Shown: positions 17,687 through 26,666 of the stretch, one piece after another | Layout of the letters: each line of letters starts with the position of its first letter | How positions within the stretch are numbered: the stretch's first letter is position 1 | NCBI RefSeq assembly: GCF_000526215.1 | Contig: NZ_JAFQ01000004.1 | Span: 3,658,001 to 3,722,000, forward strand | Length of the DNA stretch: 64,000 bases | Direction: 5' to 3' | Source: Nocardia sp. BMG51109 | GTDB taxonomy: Bacteria > Actinomycetota > Actinomycetes > Mycobacteriales > Mycobacteriaceae | Program-made: the position numbers and the translations under genes | Notes under the pieces: model-generated | Seen by the model: the letters and a program-made list of their open reading frames with translations, nothing else | Told to the model about the DNA's origin: nothing | Database searches by the model: none

Positions 17687-18139
17687 TCACTTCTCGCAGG
17701 CAACCCCGTCATTGTCACCGTCGAGACCTGCCCGGTAGCCCGGGTCGCCCTTGCGCAACGGTGCCGCGCCTGCGGCTTTGGCGTCTTTGCAGGACTTGTA
17801 ATAGACCTTCGATGCCGAGGTCGGGGCCGGCTTGGTGTGCGCGGGCGGCGTTGTCGCAGAGGGCGGCGGGGCGGCCGTCGGCGGCTCGGCCGGTGCAGGG
17901 GACTCGGCCGGCGGTGGGGGCTCTGCCGGTGGCGGCGGTCCGGCTGCGGCGGCGTTGGTGTCCACCGGGGCATCGAGCGTGGGAGGCGGGGCCGTGGGTT
18001 CCGGTGTCGATGCGGATTCGGGAACGATCGAACCGGTCGGGTCCGCAGGGAGGGCCCGGGGAGCGACGGTGTTGCTGCAAGCGGTGAGGAGGCCGACCCC
18101 GACGGTGGCTACAGCGAGGATAGTGCGGATGGGGGACAA
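17687..18139 (-). CDS. Excalibur-domain lipoprotein, proline-rich
   Basis: 150-residue exported protein. A signal peptide ends in a lipobox (VGLLTACS, about residues 16-21), then comes a proline/alanine-rich linker of about 75 residues. It ends with an excalibur calcium-binding domain (VYYKSCKDAKAAG, then GYRAGLDGDNDGVACEK, containing the DxDxDG loop and paired cysteines). The TTG at 18139 is chosen because AGGA lies upstream and it aligns with the start of the paralog at 26667-27107. The domain usually sits on surface proteins. It lies 54 bases upstream of the GT-B-like gene on the same strand. Confidence 0.82.
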   Translation of the reverse strand: MSPIRTILAVATVGVGLLTACSNTVAPRALPADPTGSIVPESASTPEPTAPPPTLDAPVDTNAAAAGPPPPAEPPPPAESPAPAEPPTAAPPPSATTPPAHTKPAPTSASKVYYKSCKDAKAAGAAPLRKGDPGYRAGLDGDNDGVACEK

Positions 18140-18289
18140 CGAGTTTCCTGTCGGGGTTGTTTCGAGTTCGAGCGGCGCCGCCGGTTGAGTCAGGATCACC
18201 TCGGGCGCATCCGGATGTTGTTACCTTGCCGTCGACAGGTGCGCAACCTCTAGCGCGGTCGTGGCAGGTCGACCCGTTTTCGGACTCGC

Positions 18290-20095
18290 TCAGTCGGTCT
18301 CTCGGATCGGTTCGTGCACAGCGGTTCGCGGTGCCGTCCCGTAGAGCTGTTCGATCTCCTCGGCGTATTTATCGGCGATGACTCTCCGCTTCAACTTCAT
18401 CGTCACTGTGATCTCGTCGCCGCCGGGCTCCCAGAAGACGGGCAGTATCCGGAACCGTTTGACCTGTTCCACACGGGCCAATTTCGCATTACCCGAGCCG
18501 ATCCCGGCTGCGATCTGCTCGATGACTGATCCATCGGCGGCGAGCGCGGCGGCCGATTCGGGCAACTGGTGTTGGGCCGCATAGGCTTTGGCGGTCTCCG
18601 TATCGAGCACCACGAGCGCCGTGTTGTACGGTCGCCCGTCGCCGATGACCGAGAGGGCGCCGATGAGTGCGCATTCGGTCTCCAGCGTGTTCTCGATGTG
18701 CGACGGCGACATGTTCTTGCCCGACGCGTTGATGAGGAGTTCCTTCTTGCGGTCGACGACGGTGAAGTAGCCGTCCTCGTCGCGGGTGACCACGTCGCCG
18801 GTGCGCAGCCAGCCGTCGGTGTCGACGGCCTCGGCGGTCTTCTCCGGCTCGCCGCGGTAACCCTTCATGACCAGCGGGCCGCGGACGAGTAGTTCACCGT
18901 CCTCGGCGAACCGCGCGGACATCCCCGGGAGCAACATTCCCGTGGTGCCCAGCCTGGCCTGTGCCGGGTGGCTGACGGTGCAGAGGCAGGTGAGCTCGGA
19001 CATGCCCCAGATTTCGGTGATGGGGATGCCGAGGCCGGCGAAGAAGGCCAGGGTGTCGCGGGGGATCGGGGCGGCGCCGGACAGGGCCCAGCGGACTCGG
19101 TCCAGGCCCAGCTCGGCGCGCAGGCCGGACAACACCAGTTCGTCGGCACGAGACCACTCGGCTTGCAGGTCATCGGGAATCGCCTGTCCCGAGAGCTGGT
19201 AGTCGGCACGGCGGGTGGCCACGCCGAGCGCCCATTCGATGCCGTTGCGAGCCTCCTCGGGTTCGGCCGCGACGGCGGCACCGATAGCCGTGCGGAGCTT
19301 CTCCCAGACCCGCGGGACCGCACCCCAGATCGTCGGATGCAGATCGGCCAGGGCGGGGCCGATACGGCTCGGGTCGTCGACGCAGGTCACCTGAGTTCCG
19401 AAGGCCAGCTGGAAGTACAGCGCCGTCAAGCGGTCGGCGATATGAGCGGAGGGCATGTAGGAGGTGATGGTGTCGCCGAAGCGGATCCCCAGCACCTCTT
19501 CGACGGCATAGCACTCGAAAAGCAGGTTGGCGTGGGTGGTTTCGACACCCTTCGGTGCGCCGGTGGTGCCGGACGTGTAGATCAAGGTCGCCACGTCGTC
19601 GGGGCCGACCGCACGCCATACGGCCTCGAAGTCGAAACCGGCTGTACCGGAAGCGATCAGCTCCGCGACCGAGAGGGTGCCGGACGGTGCCTCGTCCACG
19701 CAGACGATGTGATCCGGCTCGACCCCGGCGGCACGCAGCCGATCGACGTACTGCGGCTCGCAGATCACGACGCGCGCACCGGAATTGGTGAGTACGTGTG
19801 CGATCTGCTCCGCGGGCAACGTGTTGTAGATCGAGAACGAGGTGGCCCCGAGGTGCATGGCCCCGACCTCCAGCGGATAGAACTCGATGCGGTTGGACAT
19901 CATCAATGCCACGGTGTCGCCGCTCCGCACACCGAGCGCCGCCAGGCCGTTGGCGACATCGCGCACCTGCCGGGCGTACTCGCGCCAGGTGAGCGTGGCG
20001 GCGTCGCCGGGCGTGCGCAGGGCGACCGAATCCGGCTGCTGGGAGGCATTGTGTTGAAAAGCCGCACAGAGTGTTTCGAACCGAGTGGTGGTCAT
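18290..20095 (-). CDS. AMP-dependent long-chain acyl-CoA synthetase
   Basis: 601-residue adenylate-forming enzyme, the usual length of long-chain FadD ligases. The P-loop is ATLIYTSGTTGAPKGVETTH; further motifs are WGAVPRVWEKL, the A5 region ITEIWGMSE, the hinge/A8 region DGYFTVVDRKKELLINASGKNMSPSHIE, and the catalytic lysine region ITVTMKLKRR. It forms acyl-CoA from a fatty acid, ATP and CoA. It is the last gene of the six-gene operon, starting five bases after the SDR stop, and would activate the acid released by the upstream oxidation steps. Confidence 0.88.
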   Translation of the reverse strand: MTTTRFETLCAAFQHNASQQPDSVALRTPGDAATLTWREYARQVRDVANGLAALGVRSGDTVALMMSNRIEFYPLEVGAMHLGATSFSIYNTLPAEQIAHVLTNSGARVVICEPQYVDRLRAAGVEPDHIVCVDEAPSGTLSVAELIASGTAGFDFEAVWRAVGPDDVATLIYTSGTTGAPKGVETTHANLLFECYAVEEVLGIRFGDTITSYMPSAHIADRLTALYFQLAFGTQVTCVDDPSRIGPALADLHPTIWGAVPRVWEKLRTAIGAAVAAEPEEARNGIEWALGVATRRADYQLSGQAIPDDLQAEWSRADELVLSGLRAELGLDRVRWALSGAAPIPRDTLAFFAGLGIPITEIWGMSELTCLCTVSHPAQARLGTTGMLLPGMSARFAEDGELLVRGPLVMKGYRGEPEKTAEAVDTDGWLRTGDVVTRDEDGYFTVVDRKKELLINASGKNMSPSHIENTLETECALIGALSVIGDGRPYNTALVVLDTETAKAYAAQHQLPESAAALAADGSVIEQIAAGIGSGNAKLARVEQVKRFRILPVFWEPGGDEITVTMKLKRRVIADKYAEEIEQLYGTAPRTAVHEPIRETD

Positions 20096-20100
20096 GATCC

Positions 20101-21015
20101 TCACCCCCGCACCCGCTGTTCGACCTTCCGCACCAGCTCGTGCACCCGCGGATCCCGGGCCAGCCGGTTGTCCAGAACGACGTTGACGGCCCCGCGTAGC
20201 AGTGCGTATGCCTCCCAGCCGCTGGGGGCGACGGTGCGGGCGGCCCTGCGTTCGATGCCGTCGGCGATCACCTCGGCCGCCTGGTTCGCGGTGATGCGGA
20301 CGTTGAGCGGCCACGGCAGCATGTCGCCGAGCGCCCGGCCGAGGATGTCACGGTCGAGGGTGTCACGGGTCATATCGGTGTCGACCACGCCGAAGTAGGC
20401 GATGCCGGCGGTGGCGCCGACGGCGGCGAGTTCGACGCGCAAGGCTCGGCCGAGCTGTTCGACGGCGGCCTTGCTGATCATGTACGGCGATCCGGTCATG
20501 CCGGGCGCGAATGCGGCGCAGGACGATACGACCACGACGTGGCCCTCCGCGGCGATCACGTGGTCCAGCGCCGGGTGCACGGTATTGAAGACGCCGGTGA
20601 GGTTGATGTCGAGAACCCGGTCGAAGTCGCTGGGGTTCATCGTCCGCAGGGTCGCCGGCGGAGGCACTACGCCCGCATTCGCCACGACCACATCCAGGCG
20701 GCCGAAATCGTTGGCGATGAGGCCGATGATGTTCCGCATCGCGTCCCGGTCGGAAACGTCGGCGGCGAACGCGGCGGCGCGCACGCCGAGCCGGTCGGCG
20801 AGGGCGGCCGCGTTGTCCTTGTCGATGTCGATGAGCGCGACCGACGCACCACGGCGATACAGCATGACGGCGAGCTCACGGCCGATGCCCTGGCCCGCGC
20901 CGGTCACGGCGACGACCTTGCCCTCCACGGGACAGCGTGGTTCCGCAGGCGCCCCGAGAGCCCGCGCGAGGCCCGTCAGCGCGGCGAGCGGGTTGAGTGC
21001 CGAGTGACTGTTCAT
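20101..21015 (-). CDS. Short-chain dehydrogenase/reductase
   Basis: 304-residue SDR. The Rossmann motif TGAGQGIG lies at about 38-45, the NAG motif at VVANAGVV, and the catalytic Ser-Tyr-Lys appear in VVVSSCAAF and YMISKAA. The C-terminus is extended by about 60 residues relative to classical SDRs. It should interconvert an alcohol and ketone with NAD(P). ATG 21015 overlaps the stop of the flavin monooxygenase gene by four bases (ATGA), so it is translationally coupled in the operon. Confidence 0.88.
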   Translation of the reverse strand: MNSHSALNPLAALTGLARALGAPAEPRCPVEGKVVAVTGAGQGIGRELAVMLYRRGASVALIDIDKDNAAALADRLGVRAAAFAADVSDRDAMRNIIGLIANDFGRLDVVVANAGVVPPPATLRTMNPSDFDRVLDINLTGVFNTVHPALDHVIAAEGHVVVVSSCAAFAPGMTGSPYMISKAAVEQLGRALRVELAAVGATAGIAYFGVVDTDMTRDTLDRDILGRALGDMLPWPLNVRITANQAAEVIADGIERRAARTVAPSGWEAYALLRGAVNVVLDNRLARDPRVHELVRKVEQRVRG

Positions 21016-22469
21016 CGCACCACCTCGTATGATCTCGTATCGAACCGACTTGTGCGACGGCGGTATTCGAAGCTCCAATTCGGATACAGCCCGGCGTTGA
21101 GGCCGTCGGGCGTGGTGTAGTAGCTCCGGCAGCCGCCGGTGAGCCAGACGCTGGTCGAGCTGCGCCGGGCCATCTCGTCGAGGAATTCCTCCTGCACCTG
21201 CGGCCGCACCTCGACGCGGCGAGCGCCGTTGCGGCGCACCATCTTCAGGGCGTCGACGATATAGTTGATCTGCGACTCGATCATGTAGATCGCCGATTGA
21301 TTTCCAGCCGCGCCGAACGGTCCCAGCGTCATGAAGTAGTTGGGGAAGCCCGATACCGCGACGCCCAGATAGCTTTGTGGCCGTTTGTCGTACAGCTCGG
21401 CAACCGACAGTCCATCGCTGCCGATGTAGCGCTCGTAGGCCGTGGGGATGGGAGTGAATCCGGTGCCGTGGATGATCGTGTCCACCGGATGCTCCGTGCC
21501 GTCGCGCAAGACGATCGACCGCGGTCGCACCTCGGCGATCCCCTGGGTGACGACCTCGACATTGGGCCGGTCGAGCGACGGCAGGTAGGCATCGGAGAAG
21601 ATGGCCCGCTTGCAGCCGATCACATAGTCCGGTGTGAGTGTCTTGCGGAGCGCCGAGTCGCGCACCTGGCGCAGCAGCTGCATCTTGCCCAGCGCCTCGT
21701 AGGGATGCCGGAAACGCTTATCCACCAGGGAAATCAGGCCGAACGCCTCGATCGCCGCATACCATCCGCCGCGAACGGCGCGCTGGGCCAGCGGGATACG
21801 CTTCAACACGGAGCGCTCGAACGGCAGCGTCGGGCGATCCATTCGCGGCACGATCCACGGCGCCGAGCGCTGAAACAGCAGCAGCTTGCCGACCTTCGGC
21901 TGGATCTCGGGCACGAACTGCACCGCGGAGGCGCCGGTTCCGATCACCGCCACTCGCTCCCCGGTGAGATCGTGGTCGTGATCCCAGTGCAGCGAGTGGA
22001 AAGCCTTGCCCTCGAACGACTCCAGGCCGGGCAGATCCGGATACTTGGCCTCGGCGAAGATTCCCGCCGCCGAGATCAGGAAGTCGGCGGTGAGCGACCC
22101 GGCGGCGGTCTCGAGGCGCCACACGGAATCGTCCTCGTCCCACCGGGCATCGAGCAGTTCGGCCCCGAAACGGATGTGCCGCACGACATCGTGTTCGGTC
22201 GCCACCGAACGGAGGTATTCGAGAATCTCCTCCTGCTTGCCGTAGGTGCGCGACCAGTTCGGATTGGGCGCGAAGGAGTAGCTGTACAGCTGGGACGGTA
22301 CGTCACACGCGCAGCCGGGATACGTGTTCGCGAGCCAGGTCCCGCCCAGATCGTCGGCACGCTCGAGAATCACGAAGTCCTCGAACCCGGCCCCGCGGAG
22401 CTCGGCCCCCAGCCCGATGCCCCCGAATCCGGCCCCGACCACGGCGATGTGCGTGTGTTCGGTGGTCAT
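21012..22469 (-). CDS. Flavin-containing Baeyer-Villiger-type monooxygenase
   Basis: 485-residue class B flavoprotein. The FAD motif GAGFGGIG lies at 12-19, the ERADDLGGTW segment near 36-45, and the NADPH motif GTGASAVQF near 176-184. A BVMO fingerprint FEGKAFHSLHWD (pattern FxGxxxHxxxW[P/D]) lies near 152-163. The family converts ketones to esters or hydroxylates related substrates, as in EthA and MymA of mycobacteria. It overlaps both neighbours by four bases. With the SDR upstream in the likely chemistry, an alcohol to ketone to ester route is plausible but unproven. Confidence 0.88.
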   Translation of the reverse strand: MTTEHTHIAVVGAGFGGIGLGAELRGAGFEDFVILERADDLGGTWLANTYPGCACDVPSQLYSYSFAPNPNWSRTYGKQEEILEYLRSVATEHDVVRHIRFGAELLDARWDEDDSVWRLETAAGSLTADFLISAAGIFAEAKYPDLPGLESFEGKAFHSLHWDHDHDLTGERVAVIGTGASAVQFVPEIQPKVGKLLLFQRSAPWIVPRMDRPTLPFERSVLKRIPLAQRAVRGGWYAAIEAFGLISLVDKRFRHPYEALGKMQLLRQVRDSALRKTLTPDYVIGCKRAIFSDAYLPSLDRPNVEVVTQGIAEVRPRSIVLRDGTEHPVDTIIHGTGFTPIPTAYERYIGSDGLSVAELYDKRPQSYLGVAVSGFPNYFMTLGPFGAAGNQSAIYMIESQINYIVDALKMVRRNGARRVEVRPQVQEEFLDEMARRSSTSVWLTGGCRSYYTTPDGLNAGLYPNWSFEYRRRTSRFDTRSYEVVR

Positions 22470-23962
22470 CGGTGAGACCTTCCGTGCAGGAGTCCCACCA
22501 GCACATCGACGACGGCATCGATACGGTCGGTGCGGCGGAAGGTGGTCAGTGGTAGAGGCGAGGGAAAGCGCTGGCGGGTAGTGGCTTTGGCGTAGGCGAA
22601 CTCTCGCAGTCCATCAGGCCCGTGCACTCGCCCGAAGCCGGAACCGCCCACCCCACCGAGCGGAAGTGTCGGGACGGTCGCGTGCGCGACGAAGGAGTTG
22701 ATCGACGTGCCGCCGGCTCGGATCCGCGCGGCGATCCGCTCGCCGTCGCGCCGGGAGAACACCGTACTGCCGAGCCCGTACGTGCCGGCGTTCACCAGCT
22801 CGACCGCCTCGTCCATATCCCGCACCTTGGTGACCGTCAGGGTGGGTCCGAAGGTCTCCTCGGTCACGGCCGCGGCCTCTTCGGGAACATCGGCGAGGAT
22901 GGTCGGTTGCACGAATTGCCCGCGGATGCTGTCGATTCCGCCCAACAGAACCTGCGCACCGCGAGCGACCGCGTCCTCGATGTGCCGGCGGATGACGGCC
23001 ACCTGCTGGGGCATGGTGATCGGGCCGATCTTCGCATCGGGTCCGCCGGCATCGATTCCGCGGGCCAGCGCGACCAGCTTCCCGGCGAATCTGTCGTACA
23101 CGGCGGCATGCACGTAGATGCGTTCCACCGCAAGACATGTCTGCCCGGCATTGGACAGCCCACCCCAGACGGCGGCGTCGGCGGCCGCATCCAGGTCCGC
23201 GTCGGCGTCGACGATCAGCGCGTCCTTGCCGCCGCATTCCATCAGCAGCGGAGTCAGGTTCTCGGCGCACGCGGCCATCACGAGCTTGCCCGTGGCCGTC
23301 GAACCGGTGAACCCGATCTTGCCGACGCCGCTGCGGCACAGTGCGTTTCCGGTGTCCCCGAGCCCCGTGACGACCTGGAACACGGGCTGTTCCGGCGTCA
23401 CCCGGGCGAAGGCATCGGCCAGCCACACGCCCACACCGGGCGTGTATTCGCTCGGCTTGAACACCACCGCATTCCCCGCGGCGAGCGCGAACGACACCGA
23501 ACCCAGCGGGGTGAATATCGGATAGTTCCACGGCCCGACCACGCCCACGACCCCGTACGGCAGATACTCCACGGTGGCGGCGTGGTCGGCGGTCAGCAGA
23601 CTCGGCCGCACCGATCGCCGCCCGAGCACCTTGGCGGCATTGCGGGCCGCCCACCGCACATGCTCCAGGGCCATGGCGATTTCGAGCTTCGCGTCGGAGA
23701 CCGGCTTACCCATCTCTCGGTGGATCAGCTCGGCGAGTTCGTTCCGCCCCCGCGCGATCTCACCGCGCCAGGCATCCAGTCGCCGCGCGCGCTCGGCGAA
23801 CCCGAGTGCCGCCCACCACTTCCCGGCCGCGTGCGCGGAGGAGACTGCGGCGTCGACGTCGTCGCGCGTATAGACGGGATAAATTCCCACCAGGTCGCCA
23901 CTGGCGGGGTTGCGCACCTCGAACGGTGTCGCGTTGCCGTGGATCGTCGTCGGCGCCGTCAT
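22466..23962 (-). CDS. Aldehyde dehydrogenase
   Basis: 498-residue NAD(P)-dependent aldehyde dehydrogenase. Motifs are GVVGPWNYPIFTPLGSV, FTGSTATGKLVM, the general base Glu in LLMECGGKDAL, and the catalytic Cys in NAGQTCLAVER. The C-terminal tail carries a hydrophobic stretch (IDAVVDVLVGLLHG), as in membrane-associated long-chain aldehyde dehydrogenases. ATG 23962 has GGGAGG upstream. It follows the reductase gene by 44 bases and overlaps the monooxygenase gene by four; it would oxidise an aldehyde intermediate to the acid used by the ligase. Confidence 0.9.
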   Translation of the reverse strand: MTAPTTIHGNATPFEVRNPASGDLVGIYPVYTRDDVDAAVSSAHAAGKWWAALGFAERARRLDAWRGEIARGRNELAELIHREMGKPVSDAKLEIAMALEHVRWAARNAAKVLGRRSVRPSLLTADHAATVEYLPYGVVGVVGPWNYPIFTPLGSVSFALAAGNAVVFKPSEYTPGVGVWLADAFARVTPEQPVFQVVTGLGDTGNALCRSGVGKIGFTGSTATGKLVMAACAENLTPLLMECGGKDALIVDADADLDAAADAAVWGGLSNAGQTCLAVERIYVHAAVYDRFAGKLVALARGIDAGGPDAKIGPITMPQQVAVIRRHIEDAVARGAQVLLGGIDSIRGQFVQPTILADVPEEAAAVTEETFGPTLTVTKVRDMDEAVELVNAGTYGLGSTVFSRRDGERIAARIRAGGTSINSFVAHATVPTLPLGGVGGSGFGRVHGPDGLREFAYAKATTRQRFPSPLPLTTFRRTDRIDAVVDVLVGLLHGRSHR

Positions 23963-24006
23963 CGGCCTCCCTTCCGCATGGTGGTGGTATGGGTGTGATC
24001 GCGGCT

Positions 24007-25041
24007 TCACAGGTCGACCACCAGCTCGTCGTCGGCCGCGCGGGAAACGCACACGAGCATCCGATCGCGCCGGTCCCGGTCGGTGAGGGTGTGGTCGCGG
24101 TGGTCGACGTTCCCGCCGAGCACCCGGACCTGGCAGGTCCCGCAATAGCCCTGCCGGCAGGAGTATCCGACATCGGGCAGCTCCCGGCGGATCGCGGTGA
24201 GCGCGGTCTCGTCGGCGCCGACGCGGATCGTCCTCCCGGTGCGGGCCAGCGTGAGCGTGAACTCCCGTCCGTCGACAACCGGTGCCGCGGAGAACCGCTC
24301 GGTGTGCAGCGAGCCGGTCGGATCGAGTTCGAACATGCAGCGCTGGGCGGCGGCCAGCATCGGTGGCGGACCGCAGACATACACGGCCGCACCGGGTTCC
24401 GCACCGGAGATCAGTTCCGCCACGTCGGGCGCACCGAACTCGTCGTCGGGCCGGACATCCGCGCCGGGCAACTCGTCGAGAAACGGCATCGAGTCGCGTG
24501 AGCGCCCGGTGTACACCAGGCGTCCGCGGGCTCCCGCCGCCTTGACCATCGGGAGGATGGGCGTGATACCGATACCGCCCGCGAGAAACAAGTAGGACGG
24601 CGCGTCCACGAGGGCGAACGCGTTGCGCGGCCCGCGAATTCGCAACCGGTCACCGACCCGGACCTCCCGGTGGATCTCCCCGGACCCCTCACCACCGGGT
24701 ATCAGCCGCACCGCGATCCGGTACCGGAACCGGTCCGCCGGATCACCACAGAGCGAGTACTGCCGCTGCCGCCCGGAGGGCAGGAAGACATCCAGATGCG
24801 CACCGGGCCGCCAGGTCGGCAAGGCCGCACCGCCGGGCGCGCGCAACACCAGACTCACCACATCGGCGGCCCGCCGCTCGGTGGCATCGACGACGAGGTC
24901 GAGATCGAAACCGCTACGCCGCAGCGGATTCGGGCGCGAGAGCAGCGGCGCGGTGAGCCCGCTGACGAACACCCACTTGTACAGGTCCACCACACCGCCG
25001 AGTACCCGCAGGCCCGGCGAGGCGACGGTCTCGGCGCTCAT
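24007..25041 (-). CDS. PDR/VanB-type [2Fe-2S] flavin reductase
   Basis: 344-residue electron-transfer protein. It has a flavin domain with RQYSLCGDP, an NAD domain with FLAGGIGITPILPM and VYVCGPPPML, and a C-terminal plant-type [2Fe-2S] domain with CRQGYCGTCQ and a last cysteine in MLVCVS. This is the phthalate-dioxygenase-reductase order. An N-terminal extension of about 40 residues carries a hydrophobic segment. It passes NAD(P)H electrons to an oxygenase. Its ATG overlaps the stop of the metalloprotein gene by one base, making that product the natural partner. Confidence 0.88.
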   Translation of the reverse strand: MSAETVASPGLRVLGGVVDLYKWVFVSGLTAPLLSRPNPLRRSGFDLDLVVDATERRAADVVSLVLRAPGGAALPTWRPGAHLDVFLPSGRQRQYSLCGDPADRFRYRIAVRLIPGGEGSGEIHREVRVGDRLRIRGPRNAFALVDAPSYLFLAGGIGITPILPMVKAAGARGRLVYTGRSRDSMPFLDELPGADVRPDDEFGAPDVAELISGAEPGAAVYVCGPPPMLAAAQRCMFELDPTGSLHTERFSAAPVVDGREFTLTLARTGRTIRVGADETALTAIRRELPDVGYSCRQGYCGTCQVRVLGGNVDHRDHTLTDRDRRDRMLVCVSRAADDELVVDL

Positions 25042-25934
25042 CAGTGCCCCGCGGCCCGCGCGGCCGGCGAATGCGCCAGATACCGCAGCGCCTTGTCCAT
25101 CGAACCCAGCTGGGACGGATGGAATCCCGGCCGCAGATACCGCGGCAGCTCGGTGAAGAACACCGTCCAGCTGGGGATCACGCCGCGGTGGGTGGCGTTG
25201 AGGAACTGCATCCCCCAGTTGCGGCCCTTGTCCGGCGACGGGTCTTTTCGATACAGATAGCCCGCCGACAGGATGAACAGCGGAAGCAGCGTGGCACCGG
25301 CCACGATCGCCGTGCGCGCCTTGCGGGCATAGCTGCCGTCGACGTGCATGAAGGCGTCGTAGACGACGCTGCGATGCTCCACTTCCTCGGCGCCGTGCCA
25401 GCGGACCAGATCCAGCATCGCCGGATGCATGCCCTTGGCCTCGAGGACGTCGGCGTTCAGCAGCCATTCGCCCAGCACCGCGGTGTAATGCTCCATGCCG
25501 GCGAACAGGCCCAGCCGCTCCTTCAGCCACTCCTGCTCGGCGTGGCCGCCCCAGCCGTGATCGCCTAGCACCCGGTCCACCAGCCACGCGATCTTGTCGA
25601 CGTAGGAGTCGACGTCGAGCCCGATCTCCCGCAGATGCCGCCGCGCGGCCTCGTGGCTGCTCGCGTGCATGGTTTCCTGGCCGACGAAGCCGCGTACCGC
25701 CTCCCGCAGGCGCTCGTCCTCGATCTGCGGCAGGGCCTCGGACAGCGCCTGCGCCATCGCCCGCTCGCCCTCCGGCAGCACCAGATGCATCACGTTGACG
25801 ATGTGGGTGGCCAGCACCTCACCCGGAATGTAGTGCAACGGAACCGAATCGAAGTCGAAATGCACATCCCGCGCGTTGATCGCGTGCGCTTCGTCGCGGT
25901 AGGGGTGCCGCGCCGCACCAACCTCTGGAGCCAT
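25041..25934 (-). CDS. Ferritin-like metalloprotein (PF10118, labelled metal-dependent hydrolase)
   Basis: 297-residue helical protein of the PF10118 family, usually labelled predicted metal-dependent hydrolase. The sequence shows a carboxylate-bridged diiron pattern: Glu55/57 in LPEGERAM, E87xxH90 in GQETMHASSHE, Glu148 in GMEHY or Glu156, and E184xxH187 in GAEEVEHRS. That spacing over four helices resembles ferritin-like oxygenases. It is the first gene of a six-gene operon and is directly coupled to an iron-sulphur reductase, which suggests an oxygenase rather than a hydrolase. ATG 25934 is chosen over the upstream in-frame start because it lies clear of the operator region. Confidence 0.7.
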   Translation of the reverse strand: MAPEVGAARHPYRDEAHAINARDVHFDFDSVPLHYIPGEVLATHIVNVMHLVLPEGERAMAQALSEALPQIEDERLREAVRGFVGQETMHASSHEAARRHLREIGLDVDSYVDKIAWLVDRVLGDHGWGGHAEQEWLKERLGLFAGMEHYTAVLGEWLLNADVLEAKGMHPAMLDLVRWHGAEEVEHRSVVYDAFMHVDGSYARKARTAIVAGATLLPLFILSAGYLYRKDPSPDKGRNWGMQFLNATHRGVIPSWTVFFTELPRYLRPGFHPSQLGSMDKALRYLAHSPAARAAGH

Positions 25935-25950
25935 GCCCCGAACGTACACA

Positions 25951-26001
25951 GCAACAAATCGTATTGCAATGTTGCGGCCACAAACAGACTTCATTTGTTG
26001 C
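25951..26001. promoter_or_regulatory. Divergent operator region with inverted repeats
   Basis: GCAACAAAT at 25951-25959 and ATTTGTTGC at 25993-26001 are a perfect 9-base inverted repeat. GCAACA and TGTTGC (25951-25956, 25970-25975) form a tighter dyad around the 8-base palindrome ATTGCAAT (25963-25970). The site sits between the six-gene operon and the divergent TetR gene, as expected for joint control. Confidence 0.55.
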
Positions 26002-26023
26002 AGAGCGCCGGGTGGCTGCTACG

Positions 26024-26647
26024 GTGGAGATCGTGGCAGCCGCATCGAAAACCTCGCTGAGCCGCGTCGATGCGACCGATGACATCGAAACGCGGATCCT
26101 CGACGGGGCATTGATCCGGTTCCAGAAGGTTGGTGTCAAGAAGACGACGGTCGAGGACATCGCCCGGGAAGCGGGCGTCGACCGGGTGACCGTCTACCGC
26201 CGCATGGGCTCGCGCGACGATCTGGTGCAGGCGGTCGTGAACCGGGAAGTCGGCGCGGTGCTGGAGGAGATCTCGGCGATTCCGGAGCGGCACGACGCCC
26301 TCGCGGATCTCGTCGCCGACATGTTCGTCACCGTCATCACCCGGTGGCGGACCAATCCGCTGGTGGAGCGGATGTTGAGCGTCGAGCCCGAGCGAGTGGT
26401 CATGAAGCTGACCGCCGACGGCGGTACCACCTTCGCCATGTCGGTCACCGCGACGGCGGCGGCGCTCGACCGTGCCGTGGCGCGGGGGCTGCTGGAGCCC
26501 GCCCCGGACATGCTGACCCGCGCCGAAATCGTCTGTCGCGTCGTGCATTCCATGGTGCTCGCGCCGGAGGGCGCGGTTCGGCTGCACACCGAGGCGGAGC
26601 TGTCGGACTTCGCGCGGACCTACCTGACGCCGATCGTCGCCGGTTGA
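26024..26647 (+). CDS. TetR family regulator of the divergent operon
   Basis: 207-residue regulator if started at GTG 26024. The DNA-binding domain reads ETRILDGALIRFQKVGVKKTTVEDIAREAGVDRVTVYRRMGSRDD-like sequence over about residues 18-62. The C-terminal ligand domain is helical and unassigned. The alternative GTG 26033, and an ATG at 25964 inside the operator, are also in frame; the start is therefore uncertain. It is divergent from the six-gene oxidation operon with inverted repeats between, and probably represses it until a substrate-derived ligand binds. Confidence 0.82.
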   Translation: MEIVAAASKTSLSRVDATDDIETRILDGALIRFQKVGVKKTTVEDIAREAGVDRVTVYRRMGSRDDLVQAVVNREVGAVLEEISAIPERHDALADLVADMFVTVITRWRTNPLVERMLSVEPERVVMKLTADGGTTFAMSVTATAAALDRAVARGLLEPAPDMLTRAEIVCRVVHSMVLAPEGAVRLHTEAELSDFARTYLTPIVAG

Positions 26648-26666
26648 GCCGGCCCGCTGCCGGCGA

